NCBI GenBank assembly: GCA_033297205.1 | Contig: MU859199.1 | Coordinates: 32,407-96,406 of the forward strand | Source of the DNA: Pseudoneurospora amorphoporcata | Taxonomy: Eukaryota; Ascomycota; Sordariomycetes; Sordariales; Sordariaceae | DNA length: 64,000 nt | Direction of reading: 5' to 3' | Shown here: one piece after another, positions 21,652 through 33,149 of the stretch | How the letters are laid out: each line of letters starts with the position of its first letter | Numbering within the stretch: position 1 is the stretch's first letter | Notes under the pieces: model-generated | Seen by the model: the letters and a program-made list of their open reading frames with translations, nothing else | What the model was told of the DNA's origin: nothing | Database searches by the model: none | Program-made: the position numbers and the translations under genes

Positions 21652-23764
21652 TCAAAGCTTCACATTACCCCCATTGAGCTCCTTCCAATCCGCCACACCA
21701 AACGTGACGTACGAACCATTCCTCAGCCAGAACACTTCATCCTCGCCTGTCTTCGTCGGATCCACGCCCTCGCTCCGTAGGTTGTGCTTCTGCTGCTTGT
21801 TCGTGCCTGTCGTCTGGAGACCTCCCTCAGGCACCACACGGATGAACAGGGGCAAGGCGTACTTGGGAAGCCCCCTCTTGACGTGCTCGGCCAGACTATT
21901 GAGAGTGTCGTCGGTCGGCCTGGGTGCTCTTGCCTCCTCGCCGCTTGTCTGCACCAAGCCCGACGGCTTCAAGACTACGGCGGCGCAGCCAGCGCGGCCC
22001 TCGTGACTAGGCACCTGGACGCCGTAGACATTGCACTCGAGAACCGCGGGATGCAAGCCGACCACCTGGGCAACCTCGGCGGTCGACACGTTCTCGCTCT
22101 TCCACCGGAAAGTGTCACCGATGCGGTCGCTAAAGTAAACCCGGTTCTCGTTGTCCCAGCGCAGCACATCGCCGGTGCGGAACCACGCGTCGCCCTTGCT
22201 GAACACATCCCTCATCACCTTCTTTGACGTCGATTCCTTGTCGCCATAGTAGCCCTGGAAGCGCGAGTTGATATCGCCAGGGGGTAACCTGAAGAGAAGC
22301 TCGCCTGGCTGTCCGCGGGGTGCTCGGGTACAAAACCCCGTCTTGGGATCTCGGTGAGGGAGCTCGGTTTCGTGGTCCACCTCGACAATTGCAACGTCTC
22401 TTCCGAGGATGATGTTGTAGAGACTGCCGCTGCGTCCCACCGCACCCATGCTGAAATCGTTTCGGCTCTTGTTCCACGTCGCAAAGGTGCCTTCGGTCGC
22501 GCCGTAGAATTCGGCAATCGTGTCGATGCCGAAGCGCTCCTTGAATCGGTTCCATACATCCGGTCGCAGTCCGTTTCCGAAGGCAGCGCGTACTCTGTGT
22601 TTGCGGTCGAGGTCTTCACCAGTAACTGGATCGACGTTGGGAGGTGCCGATAGAAGGTACCTGCACGTCTCTCCGACGTACTGAATAATCGTGGCATCGT
22701 GTTTCCGGACGTCATTCCAGAACCCAGAAGTTGAGAACTTGCGGCTCATGGCAAAAGTAGCTCCTGATGCTAGAGTATGGGCGAAGCCCAACAGCATGGC
22801 TGTGCTATGGTAAAGAGGCATGGCCTGAAAGAAGCGTGAGTTGAAGCGATTTGGCAGTTCTTTGAGGGAGACTTACCGTATAGTAAACGTCGGTCACCTG
22901 GGTGCCGAGCCATCGGAATGTGAAATTGGCAACAGTGTTGGCCTTGGCCCATGAGATAATGGCGGCTTTGGGCAAGCCTGTCGTACCGCTGGTGTAGATG
23001 AGCATCGCCATGTCTTCATCCTTGAATCCGCTTCTCAGCTCATCCGCAGGGCGGGCGTTATCCATTGCCAGCATCTCTTGTTCCATCTCTGGCGTCACCA
23101 CCTCGAAGGTGACGTTTCCAAGTGCCGACCTGACTTCCTCGGTGACATTGCTCGCAACAACAGGGTCGACCAGAACTAACCGCGCCGTTGACTTGTTGAC
23201 GCAGTGGATAAGCGGGTTACCGGTAAGGTTGTAGTTGAGCAGCGCCGGCGACGCTCCGATAGCCCATGTAGCAAGGAAGAGGAAGATGAAGGTGTCGGTG
23301 TTTTGAAAGTCCAAGCCAACAAGATCGCCCCTCTTGACGCCGCGCCTGTCCTTGAGCCAGTTGGCATACCGCAGGACCGTGTCGTAAGCCTGCGCATATG
23401 TGTAAGCCCGGTCTTCGAATCGGAGGAACACTCTGTTTTCAGACGACTTGGTGGTTGCGAGGTTCTCGAGTTGGTAGAAGAGATTCACACGGTCCCGGTA
23501 GCGCTTCCAGGCACCGCCAAGGATGGTAGGAACGATGGCCCTAAGCAGTTCCAGATCGTAATAAACGAGGAACCGGGCATTGACGTAAGCAGCGGCAGCA
23601 GCAACCGCGGGAACGGTAACCTGTAGGGGTACTGCAGGACAGATTCCGGAAGTGTCAGCGAACTGTATGCGGGTTTGCGGCTCACGAACAAACACTTGAC
23701 GTCGAGAAGCACGTTCAAGGTGTATGACGTTCTGTAGTGTGGACTTGAACTTACATGGCGCCAT
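21652..23764 (-). CDS. fat1: Very-long-chain acyl-CoA synthetase / fatty acid transporter (FAT1 type)
   Basis: Three exons, 23764-23755, 23631-22877 and 22824-21652, give 645 aa. The 10-nt first exon splices to yield MAPLPLQVTVPAVAAAAAYV, a membrane-anchoring start typical of fungal FAT1. The AMP-binding loop YTSGTTGLPKA lies near residues 213-223; FYGATEGTFATWNK and FSDRIGDTFRWKSENVSTAEV follow. The last is the FATP/VLACS signature, with Ser where the family usually has Gly (KSEN for KGEN). It activates imported long and very long fatty acids to CoA esters at ER, peroxisome or plasma membrane. Intron 1 (123 nt) is a multiple of three without a stop, so an unspliced form from ATG 23779 is possible. 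A CCTCGG box, the core of FarA/FarB fatty-acid response sites, is at 24492-24497. Confidence 0.9.
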
Positions 23765-25533
23765 GTCGGCGGAAGACACGGGCGGTGCAGAGATGGCAAG
23801 TCAAGTACAAGCACCCCAATGTGTATATGTAATATAATGCCCCCTTTTTGGAAGGTTAATGCAAAACAAAAGCAAGAAGAGAGGTATGAAAAAAAAAGAA
23901 GTTGGAGATCAGGAGACGGCTGGATGGGTACTTTAAGGGCTGCACCTGAGGTATACAGTGCAACGCCAAATGTTGGTTGGTGCAATTAAGCTCAAGACAG
24001 GATGAGATGGTTAGTGAAGGGGGCCTTGATTAGGGACAACGGTGAACACTGGCGGAGCTTTGAACCTGATGGCAACCCCACGACTGCAGGGTCCCGTGTC
24101 TTTGGATTCGTTTTGGGCCAGAGCTGGGATCGCTAGCCTCTGATCTTGGATCTTCGCCTATTTTATTCGACTGGGTGAAGACGACCGCCCCGGGGACTGG
24201 GACCCGCCCGCCTGCAATGGAAGGACGACGTGGAAGACTCGAAGGTACCCACGGACACTACCATCCGTCTCTCCCGTCGACGATATCCAGTATTATATAT
24301 CCTTTTGTGTTGATATGGGGCGCTGGAATACATGAGGAACGTGGAATCACAAGCCAGCTGGACAATAGAAAGAGCAACGAGCCAGTCGCAGAACTACGAT
24401 GGATGGTCGGTCCGCCGATTCGGTATGTAGCGTATTGTGTTTGGCAGATGTCACCTTGGATGCTGTCCGATGATCACAGGTCTTTTGTGTGCCTCGGCTT
24501 CGGGAGTCTTTTCGTCACTGCACCACGACCTGCCGCATTGGCAATGGCCAGAGATCTTGGCTTGATATTGAATGATTCGTCAGGGACAATGAGTCTGCCC
24601 ACCCATCAGCCAAACGGTACAGGAGGCGGCCAAACGTGGAAATCCGGTCAAGCAATCAATTTCAAGATCTCCTGGCAGGTGATGCCATTGTGTAAATGTA
24701 CATGGCCCCATGGCGTAGGTGAGCCGAGCGGGGTGCAGTAGCGTAACAATCTGAGCGAAGCCGCATCAGGGGCAAGACGGATCAAGAAGGCCGACCTGGA
24801 GATGTACCATCAAGGGATGACGGCGGGCAAGGAAAGGCCAGCCAGGTATTGAACAAATTCTACTGTGAAGTAATTCCAACAGTCTGTTCCAAATTTGCTG
24901 GTAGCCGATAGTCGGGTAAGGTATGGTATTTTTCTCTTTTTCTGGTGCAACCGTCCACAGCACCTAGCACGACAGAACACGTTCGGCAAGTGAAGACGAT
25001 GTAAGACGACGGGGCACAGAAAAAGAGCAGATGTCCAATTCGCAAAGAAATAAGGTTTGTCGTAGCTTCTATCGATGGGATTCGACTCGAATGTGGTGCT
25101 TCTTCACGGTCACAATCCAACAGAAGAAAAGGAGAAAACAAGGTGTTTAAGAATGGAAGTTGAAGAGCTTACATGAGGCCAAACCTACCTTTAACTGGAA
25201 CACGAAAGCTCAGTGCATTGCTAGGCGAGCCGTAGAGGTACCCCGAACATTCAGGTCTGTAGGATCCGCTATAGCATTGTGATTGGTCAATTAGAGTTCA
25301 ATCTCTTATCGATAACCAAGATGGACGCTTGGCGGAAGTGGAATCAGGTACACGTACTCGACCGCTAGCCGTTTCCGGACGAGCCATCCACTGAGAGACG
25401 CGGTTGGTGGTCGCCAATGCGCTGTGGCGCCGTGTTCAATGTCCGACTGCTTCAGTTTCCATATTCAGGACCTTCCTCGAACAGCTCGGTAGATGGACCT
25501 TGGCGAATAGGTCCGACTCCCTCGACATTCGCC
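23765..25533. other. Divergent intergenic region of FAT1-like and PIG-S genes
   Basis: About 1.8 kb serving as promoter space for both genes. A 188-codon frame at 24175-24741 (+) has no recognisable family sequence and is not called. One CCTCGG box at 24492. Confidence 0.4.
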
Positions 25534-27315
25534 ATGTCTGCCCGACGACCAACCGACCATGGCGCAGCTGGCGACACTCTGTCCTCCGACACTCAGACGG
25601 CGACCATGACATCGACTCCCATGGCCACTCCACTCAATCCGGCGACCACAGCGCAAACATCAACACTAAAGGAACCACCTCCCGAAAAGCTTTCCGATAT
25701 TCGCAGACGCATATGGGTTATAGGCTCGTTCTGGTTGATCGTCCTGCTACTGGGATTGCCGATATGGTGGAAGACGACTACCATCCATCGAGCTAACCTT
25801 CCCCTGAAGGAGATGCTCGACTGGGCCGATGGCAAGGTACGCAGCATGGGAGAAGGCCACATCTGAAGCTCGGAACTTGGCATCCCTAACCAGTGTCTTG
25901 TTGGCATATAGGCATGTCGCCCTGTCTTTCCCCTCCGCATCTCGATACAAGCCAACTCGCTCCAGGAGCACGAGGCTCAGAACCTCCTCCGTCTCACCCA
26001 GCACGCCCTCGATGACCTTAACGATTTCTCGGGGCACCACTTGCGCCTGCAACTCTTCTCCCCCGCTGCGGCACAGAAACAGAACGGCGAACCCGACACA
26101 GCTCTGACAATACGTCTTCTCCCCGGCGAGACCGTAACGGCAACACTCGATCCTTACGAGCCTGTCCTTGATATCACATACCCGCCAAATGCTGCACCCT
26201 CGGCAACATCAGCTTCGTCATCGTTAGCGACTTATGTGGCCGGCCAACTACGATCTACATTTGCCGAGGAGCAAGCCATTATATCCTACCTGCTCTCTAG
26301 CAACTCGATACCGACCGACTACCGGCCTCGGGGCTTGACCCCAGAAGCGGCCGAGTCACTTGCCAAGCGGACTACACGATCGCTCAAATATGCGCCGACA
26401 TACCACCTCACCTTTTCTCTGTTCACCAGCGGACCGCTTCCAAGCAGCTGGGATATTGAAGCCGCGATCCAAGACTATATGAAGCCCGTGCTAGACCTGC
26501 TCTCGCCCATCCACAACTTCACCATCGATACCCAGGTGCAGCTGTACGCATCCCCTGGAGTACAGAACCAGGTCCTTAGCAAGGATGACCTCTCGTCCTT
26601 CATAAACGCCGCTGAATGGCCTCTTTCACCCTCGATCGGCGGTGCACCAACGGTGAACTTTATTGTGTTCGTTGGCAATCAGACCATTGCGCTATCCTCC
26701 CAGAATGCCCAGGATTCAACCGAGGGTGGGTTGACCACTTCCCAGTCGTGGCTGATCCCACAATGGGGCACCGTTTACTTGCTTTCCCTTCCGCGTGACA
26801 CTGCCCATGTGTCTGTGGATGCCCTCAAGCAGCCCTTGTTGACTTTTACATCTCACCTCTTGTCCCTGACCGGGACTCCGAATTCGGGCTCCCTCCCGCT
26901 TCGCCTTTCTACCCTGTCCCGCATCCGCTCGGCAGACCTACTTCTCCGGGCATCCTCTACGCTCGGTTCCTTGGCCCGTCTTGCCTTGGCACTAAAGTCG
27001 ATTTCCATCCCTAGCAGTGTCGCGGATGGTGTAACCAAGACCATTTATCATTTGCGCCGAGCTTGCGAGACCTTGGGCGAAGCCGAAGGCCTGGAGCATG
27101 CCAGAATCGCCGAGGCCGAGGCTGAACGTGCCTTCTTCGAGAAGAGCATGGTTGGCCAGTTGTATTTCCCGGATGAGCACAAGGTTGCCGTGTATCTTCC
27201 TTTGCTTGGACCTGTGGCTGTACCCTTGGTCATGGGCATGTTGAACGAGCTGAAGGCGTGGAGGAAGAGGAGGAGGGAAGCGGCGGAGAAAGGAAAAGAG
27301 AAGAAGACGGAGTGA
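25534..27315 (+). CDS. gpi17: GPI transamidase subunit PIG-S / Gpi17
   Basis: Two exons, 25534-25836 and 25912-27315, separated by a 75-nt intron (GTACGC..ATATAG), give 568 aa. An N-terminal membrane span (WVIGSFWLIVLLLGLPIWW) follows the basic IRRR. A long lumenal domain contains GRP-free PIG-S landmarks such as YAPTYHLTFSLFTSGP, IEAAIQDYM and FIVFVGNQ. A C-terminal span (VAVYLPLLGPVAVPLVMGML) precedes a basic cytosolic tail, KAWRKRRREAAEKGKEKK. This two-span topology is that of PIG-S, a subunit of the ER complex that attaches GPI anchors to proteins. The start at GCCATGTCT was chosen because the frame upstream (from 25417) lacks family sequence. It is divergent from the FAT1-like gene. Confidence 0.9.
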
Positions 27316-28027
27316 TGTGTCCCCTATTCATGTACCAGAGAAAGACTAAAAATATTGCACAAAGGCAGCCATTAACATCAGGCGTGGGATGTTGGGGGGA
27401 TTTAGTCCATGCCAAAATTACTTACTTGCATTTTCTGTTAGGGAGCAGTTTATAGTATCATCTACTCATTCATCGTTATTACTCTGCCAACGGACTTGGT
27501 TATGGAATTCGACTAGGTATTATGATGCTCTGGAGCCCTTAATTTGCCGCCGGCCGGCAGAAGCATTGTATAACACTATCAATTGGCATGCAAAGCGGCA
27601 TGTAATGGCGATCCATCATCGGTTCATGGTGAGCACGCGGTTTTTGTGATATCCAGGTGTACGATATTCCAAATATATAAATGCTCTAGCCTAGGTGAGA
27701 AAAGGAAAAGGGTATTTTATGCTATAATGCTGTCCGTGATGTCTTTCGCGATGATGATGCGCCTGTCCCAATGCCGATGCAAACCATCTAATCTTTTCAC
27801 TCATTCTTAAGTTCCGCCCTCATGCATTTGATGCATCCTGTTATTGCGTCCCGTTTTCTATTATTAACAATTATAATCTTCCCTGCCGCTGCCGCTGTCG
27901 CTGCCGCTGCCGCTTTAAGAAGCCAGTTCCCAAGCAAGGCATCCGGCCACTGCTGCCGACATGCATATCTCCATCCACCTCCCGGGTTCCCGTAGAGCAA
28001 ACAAACTGTGTATGCTCAGATCACCGC
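27316..28027. other. Convergent spacer between PIG-S and MARVEL genes
   Basis: 712 bp of 3' flanks. It contains an imperfect CCGCTG hexamer run at about 27885-27914. No gene seen. Confidence 0.4.
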
Positions 28028-28550
28028 TTAAACACCAACAACAGGCTTAGCCCTCTGGCCCCTCGCCCGTCCCTTGAGCGTAGCCATGGTGTCGACAACG
28101 GCGATGAAGAGGAAAGTGACCCAGAGCAAGAAACCGAACGCGGTGGCGGCCTCAACGCACCCGCACCAGGTGTTGGCACCGCAGGTCGGAGACCCGAAAT
28201 AGACGGCCAAGGCGATCGACCCGGCGAACCAGAAGATCATGGTGATCCACTCCAGCGCGAGCGCGATGGTGCGCTGGAACATCTTGGGGAAGTAAGGCGG
28301 GAAGAGGGCGATGTAGATGAGGATCAACAGGGTCCAGACAGAGTTGAAGAGCATGAAGGCGTAGATGCCGGGGGCTCGCCAGAAGGGTGATACGACTAAG
28401 ACAAAGCGTTAGTGGTGTGATGACTTTAAAGCTGGAGGGCGGTGAGGTGGAGATGAAAGACTTACGGTAACATGTTAGGCCGAGCTCGATGAGGCCAAAG
28501 ACTGTTGCGGCCATATGGGCGTAGGGGATGTAATGCCTTAGAGACTCCAT
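28028..28550 (-). CDS. MARVEL-domain four-span membrane protein
   Basis: Two exons, 28550-28466 and 28395-28028, separated by a 70-nt intron, give 150 aa. There are four predicted membrane spans: around HMAATVFGLIELGLTCY, IYAFMLFNSVWTLLILIYIAL, ALEWITMIFWFAGSIALAVYF and AATAFGFLLWVTFLFIAVVD. A short Cys-bearing loop (TCGANTWCGC) lies before the last span, with a basic cytosolic tail KGRARGQRAKP. This is the layout of fungal MARVEL proteins, associated with membrane microdomains and vesicle trafficking. The fold assignment is by topology and the Cys-containing loop; no precise function can be given. Both ends of the intron are phase-consistent. Confidence 0.85.
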
Positions 28551-29847
28551 TTTTGCGGTTTTGGTGATGTGATGATGTGATATGTGGTGTGTGGTAGTTC
28601 AAGGTGATCGAGCGGTGGTTGAATGTCTTTGAGAGTCTTGAGTTGTTTAGAGTGGAACTTCTGATGGGTGAATAATGTTTGTCTTTTGTTGCTTGGTGAA
28701 TACGTTGTCACTCAATGACAGTTTAAGGCGAGCCGGATTAGGTTGTGAAAAACGTCTGAACGATGTAGATGAAGATTTGGATCCTGAAGACTCGTCACTG
28801 CCGTGAGCTTATATCTACAAAGCCAAGCTTCCCGTCTCCGGCTTGTCACTATCTTTTTTCAGGGAACACGCATGACGCGCGGTAACAATTGGCGCCCAGC
28901 ACAAGCTGAGCTAGCAATGCTTGCAAGATTTTGGACCACAGAGCACAAGAGGGGCGTCAAGTGACGTTACGTGGTGTCGAGCTACGGGGAGACACAGACG
29001 CCAGTCAATGGAGGCTGGTGCACCCATCGTGAGCCAATCGACATGTTGGCCAAGGGTCTAGTTGACACACGGCTAGCAAGGGCCAGTTGTGCGTACGGCT
29101 CGTTGGCATGGGGATTGCTGGATACCCGCGACTGCAGCAAGGGTTTCGCTCTTTATTTATACCTTTTAGCTTGTTCGGCAGACGATGGTTAGCTACCCGT
29201 AAGGGTCCTCACGTCGTCTGTCAAATATGATATCCCTGAGATGTCAAAGTTTACATTGCCGTTGGTGTTGTTTTTGTTTACTTTGTAACCGCCGGGAAAA
29301 GGAGAAATGTGACGTCATGTCTCATTGGCTGGCATTGATGCTGGGCAAGAGTGAGAACGACGGGAATGGGACGAGTGAGTCCCAAATGGGGCTAGAGACT
29401 TAACCGTGGCTGTGCAGCTAGCTCGCTACCTCTAGGGAGGGTTATCTCTGGCTGTTTGGAAGTGGCGCGCGGCTGTGCTTCAGCGGCCGAATTCATTTTG
29501 ATTCCAACGATCAATCGAGTGGTCCGTGCTTTTATTCACTGCAACTCTGCAAGCGCTCAGCTGTCAGGCACTGCGGATACGACAGGAAGGTCCCCTCACT
29601 TCAGTTCAGTAAACACTCGCGCTCAGCGGCTTTTCGCTTTTCGTAGAAAGCGGGGTCTTCCGCGCACCAAAGGGTGGGGCTCGAACTTGGATGGATCCAA
29701 TCCAAAAGATTTTCAACCCCGCCATCTTTGGGCCACATTGTCGTCGCTACCTCTGCCTCTGTTGTCTCTTTCTCTCTCACCAGGCATTCCTCACATCAAC
29801 AACATCCATCTCTCACCACCACTTCTCAATCCACAAAATCCAGCAAA
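28551..29847. other. Divergent promoter region of MARVEL and eEF1B genes
   Basis: 1.3 kb. The part before the eEF1B start is CT-rich (29735-29840), as in many strongly expressed fungal genes. No other gene supported. Confidence 0.45.
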
Positions 29848-30940
29848 ATGGGCTTCACTGATCTCCTCACCGATGCCGGTCTTACCGGTAAGCAACCTCC
29901 AACCCGCCGCATGCGCCTGCGCGTGCGCTTGAAAGGAGAAGCGCAATCATGGAAGAAGGACTGGTTGACTAACACGATGTGATTCCAGTGCTCAACAACT
30001 GGCTCCTCACCCGCTCTTACGTTACTGGGTATGTGTATCACGAAGTCCTACACTGCATGATCTGATGTTTTCTTTCCTGCCCTTTCGAATGATGAACACA
30101 CTGGTCCGTGTTGCTGAGCAGCTTAAGACCCTGCACATGATTAACACAACAGCACTTCTGTGCACTTCTGACTTCAACCTCCTCCAACAACACATTGGAT
30201 ATCTCCATCAATGCGCGCTCTGGTTCTTGGCGGACGCTTTTTCGTTAACGCGCAGCCCTATATAGCTACACTGCCTCCCAGGCTGATGTTGCCGTCTTCA
30301 AGGCCCTGAAGGAGGCTCCCTCCGCCGAGAAGTACCCCAACGCTGCCCGCTGGTACAAGCACATCGCCACCTACGAGGACGAGTTCGCCACCCTCGCCGG
30401 CGACTCTTCTGCCCCCTACACCACCTACGGCCCTGAGGTCGCCGAGGTCACCATCAACCCCGCCAAGGCCCCCGAGGCTGCCGCCGAGGAGGATGAGGAT
30501 GTCGACCTTTTCGGCTCCGACGATGAGGAGGAGGATGCTGAGGCTGCCCGCGTTCGTGAGGAGCGTCTCGCTGCCTACCGCGAGAAGAAGGCTGCCAAGC
30601 CCAAGATCGCTGCCAAGTCCATCGTCACCATGGATGTCAAGCCCTGGGGTATGTTTTCCTTGCTCTTGTGGTGTACTGACGAAGCATTTGTGCTAACCCA
30701 GCCGTTACAGATGATGAGACCGACATGGTCGCTCTTGAGGCTGCCGTCCGTGGCATTGAGAAGGATGGTCTCGTCTGGGGTGGTTCCAAGCTCGTCCCCG
30801 TCGGCTTCGGTATCAAGAAGCTCCAGATCAACATGGTCATTGAGGACGACAAGGTCTCCCTCGATGAGCTCCAGGAGCAGATCGCTGAGTTCGACGAGTG
30901 GGTCCAGTCCTCCGATATCGCTGCCATGCAGAAGCTTTAA
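29848..30940 (+). CDS. efb1: Translation elongation factor eEF1B beta (guanine exchange subunit)
   Basis: Four exons, 29848-29887, 29989-30028, 30266-30648 and 30711-30940, encode 230 aa. Two 40-nt exons begin the protein, reading MGFTDLLTDAGLTVLNNWLL. The start corresponds to the GST-C-like N-terminal helices, with SQADVAVFKALKEAPSAEK next. The central acidic stretch DEDVDLFGSDDEEEDAEAAR is the conserved eEF1-beta acidic region. The C-terminal exchange domain contains VTMDVKPWDDETDM, GLVWGGSKLVPVGFGIKKLQ and ends with the catalytic IAAMQKL tail. It recharges eEF1A with GTP in the cytosol. Codon choice is strongly biased to C-ending codons, as for a highly expressed gene. Intron 2 is 237 nt, long for this genome, and has weak C/D snoRNA-like motifs. 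Confidence 0.97.
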
Positions 30941-32147
30941 GCTTTCGTTGGGAGTTGGATGCAGAGATATGAACAAATTATGAATATAATGATACCAGAT
31001 GTTGCCATTCAAACATCTGTTCATATCTGCTTTGGAGCCGCGCTTGTCTTGTGGTGTGACTCTTCGTACAATGGAAACGGAACTACATACACAGACTTCT
31101 TGGGCTGGTATCAACACACCCATTCAGGATTGAGCTTCGGGACATTGCTTCTGGACCATTTACATCACTGCAGATCGCGAGCGTTGGGATGTCAGAGTGA
31201 CGGGTCGGTACCTGTCGGGGTAGTTGCCCGTGGCCTAGCGCGGTGTGCACGTCCTGTGCGTGCCTTGACGATTGGACTGACTGTTAAAATAGGGATGTGC
31301 GGGAATATGCAACCTACGAGGTCATCATTGTATCTCTCCACTATCCTCGCCTTCTAGCTGCGCAACTCTCTCAAAATTGTAGCTAGCCATCTATCGGTGA
31401 AAGCAAGGCTACAAGGTATGTTGATAAGTTCATCAGTGGGGCACTGATCGGAGGGGAGGTTGAGAGATGGATGAGAAAGACCGACGTCCTCTAGTATAAG
31501 CTCGTCAACGTCGCATATCCGTTCTGTGCTTTTGCGGGTATCGCGTACATTTTGAGTCCCTTAGTATGCAAGGCCGGGACTCGGTACAACTTCCTCAGGT
31601 ACTTGAGCAAGTTAAGCCTGCCATGAAGCTGGCATCAAACTGGCGGGAGCGGGTATACGAGTTCGAGTTCATTAAAAATTGCAGAATCGGATGAACTTGT
31701 AAGTCTAATTGGTGAGCAACGACTTTCACTGCACACCACCGGCAGCTTCCTGAACTGCCTTACTCACGAACCGCAGCTGCCATGTGATACCGCCAGGTTT
31801 GGCCATGGACTGCTTGCTGACGCCTGCTTACTCTTCGAAAGGTGCTTCCCACAAGTGACACCTGCGTCCGGACTATGAACAGAAAATCGAGGGTGAAGGC
31901 TTGCGCCGGGGAGCTTCGCTTCGTTGCAGGTCTCGGGCATAGTACTAAGGTAAGTAGTATAAAACAAACCCGCAAGTTTTGTACACTCGTTACTTTTCGA
32001 CTTTGCTAACCCCTCCTCCTTCGTCTACTCCTTACTACCCTTCTTATCCTTCTTATACATCACTACCATAGCCTCTTCATTCCAGAGCCCAGGGCCACAA
32101 GAAGCAGCACACCGTTACGACCAAAAACCCAAGCCATTTCAGTAGTT
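30941..32147. other. Intergenic region without recognised genes
   Basis: 1.2 kb between the eEF1B stop and the repeat-protein start. The stretch 31995-32147 is pyrimidine-rich and probably the promoter or leader of the downstream gene. Confidence 0.4.
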
Positions 32148-33149
32148 ATGGCGATATCAACCGAAACGGCAGCTTCTGCTGTCAACAATGCCTTGGACTT
32201 CTACGTCAGCCCTTTACGCCGCTTCCCCACGGCCGTTCGGTATTTCTCCATGTTTCTCGTCGCCACGGTTTTGTTCTGGAAAGGCGTTGCTCAGCTGCTT
32301 GTCCACCTTGCCGTCCCCTCGTTTGCCCCAGCCGATCGTCAACAACTCGCCGTTGAGACTCGAAAGCAGGCTGCGGAGGGTGCTAGCCTGAACGCCTCTA
32401 CCGACAGCCTCTCCAGTCTCTCCTCCACGAATAGCCCTCCCTTGCTCATCTCGCCCGGTTCTTCGACATACAGCTCCGTCATCGGCGACCTCGAGCTCGA
32501 CCCCGACGACAATTTTGGAGAGCTTCCCCCCCTCGATTACATCCCTCCGACGCCCGAGGACATCAAACGATGGGTCGCACTCTCTTTTGAAGACCGCCGC
32601 AAGGTGCACGACATGCAGTACAACGGGTTGAACTGGATGTCATGGAGTCCGCCTCCGAGTCCCTCTCTGCCGCCGCGACGTCCACTACCGAAGGGCGTTC
32701 CAGATTGGAGGGAGGAATGGAGCGACTTCGACTTGCCGCCGAATCCTCCGCATATCCCGTCGCCAGAAGACTTGAGAAGATGGTGGGGCGAAGCTACCGA
32801 AGAAGATCGAGCCAGGATCAACCGTATCAGCACTGACGGGTTGAACTGGCGGATGTGGGGCCCCCATCCCCAGCGCCCCTGTGAGAACGGAGAGCCGGTC
32901 GTTTGGTCTGGGATTGGCCCTTGGGCTGGGCTTGAAGAAAATGGTGACGATGACATTGCGAATAATAGGAGCGGCGAGCAGACGGTGGACCAACAGCCAC
33001 TTGTACAGCGCCAACCTCAAAAGGGATTGCCGCCGCCTCAAGAAGAGCACAGAGCCTTTGAGCATGAGGGGGTTGAGCTTGCTGTTGCCGATGTAGCTTC
33101 CGCGGATTCGTTGATGGTTGCCGCACTCTCGTCGGTAGTAGAGCAGTAA
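32148..33149 (+). CDS. Hypothetical membrane-anchored protein with a paired Trp-rich repeat
   Basis: One frame of 333 aa, not recognised as a named family. A probable membrane span lies near residues 28-50 (VRYFSMFLVATVLFWKGVAQ). A Ser-rich linker follows. Two copies of a motif of about 45 residues then appear, roughly 130-175 and 195-240: PTPEDIKRWVALSFEDRRKV...YNGLNWMSW and SPEDLRRWWGEATEEDRARI...TDGLNWRMW. Shared positions are P-x-P-E-D-x-x-R-W, E-D-R and D/N-GLNW-x-x-W, each preceded by a Pro-rich segment. The C-terminus is Gln/Glu-rich and looks unstructured. The duplicated unit suggests a binding module. The start is the first ATG after the CT-rich leader. Confidence 0.75.
   Translation: MAISTETAASAVNNALDFYVSPLRRFPTAVRYFSMFLVATVLFWKGVAQLLVHLAVPSFAPADRQQLAVETRKQAAEGASLNASTDSLSSLSSTNSPPLLISPGSSTYSSVIGDLELDPDDNFGELPPLDYIPPTPEDIKRWVALSFEDRRKVHDMQYNGLNWMSWSPPPSPSLPPRRPLPKGVPDWREEWSDFDLPPNPPHIPSPEDLRRWWGEATEEDRARINRISTDGLNWRMWGPHPQRPCENGEPVVWSGIGPWAGLEENGDDDIANNRSGEQTVDQQPLVQRQPQKGLPPPQEEHRAFEHEGVELAVADVASADSLMVAALSSVVEQ

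Noticed and set aside
24175..24741. 188-codon frame upstream of the FAT1-like gene
   Set aside because: No recognisable domain or splice-supported extension; composition resembles spacer DNA.
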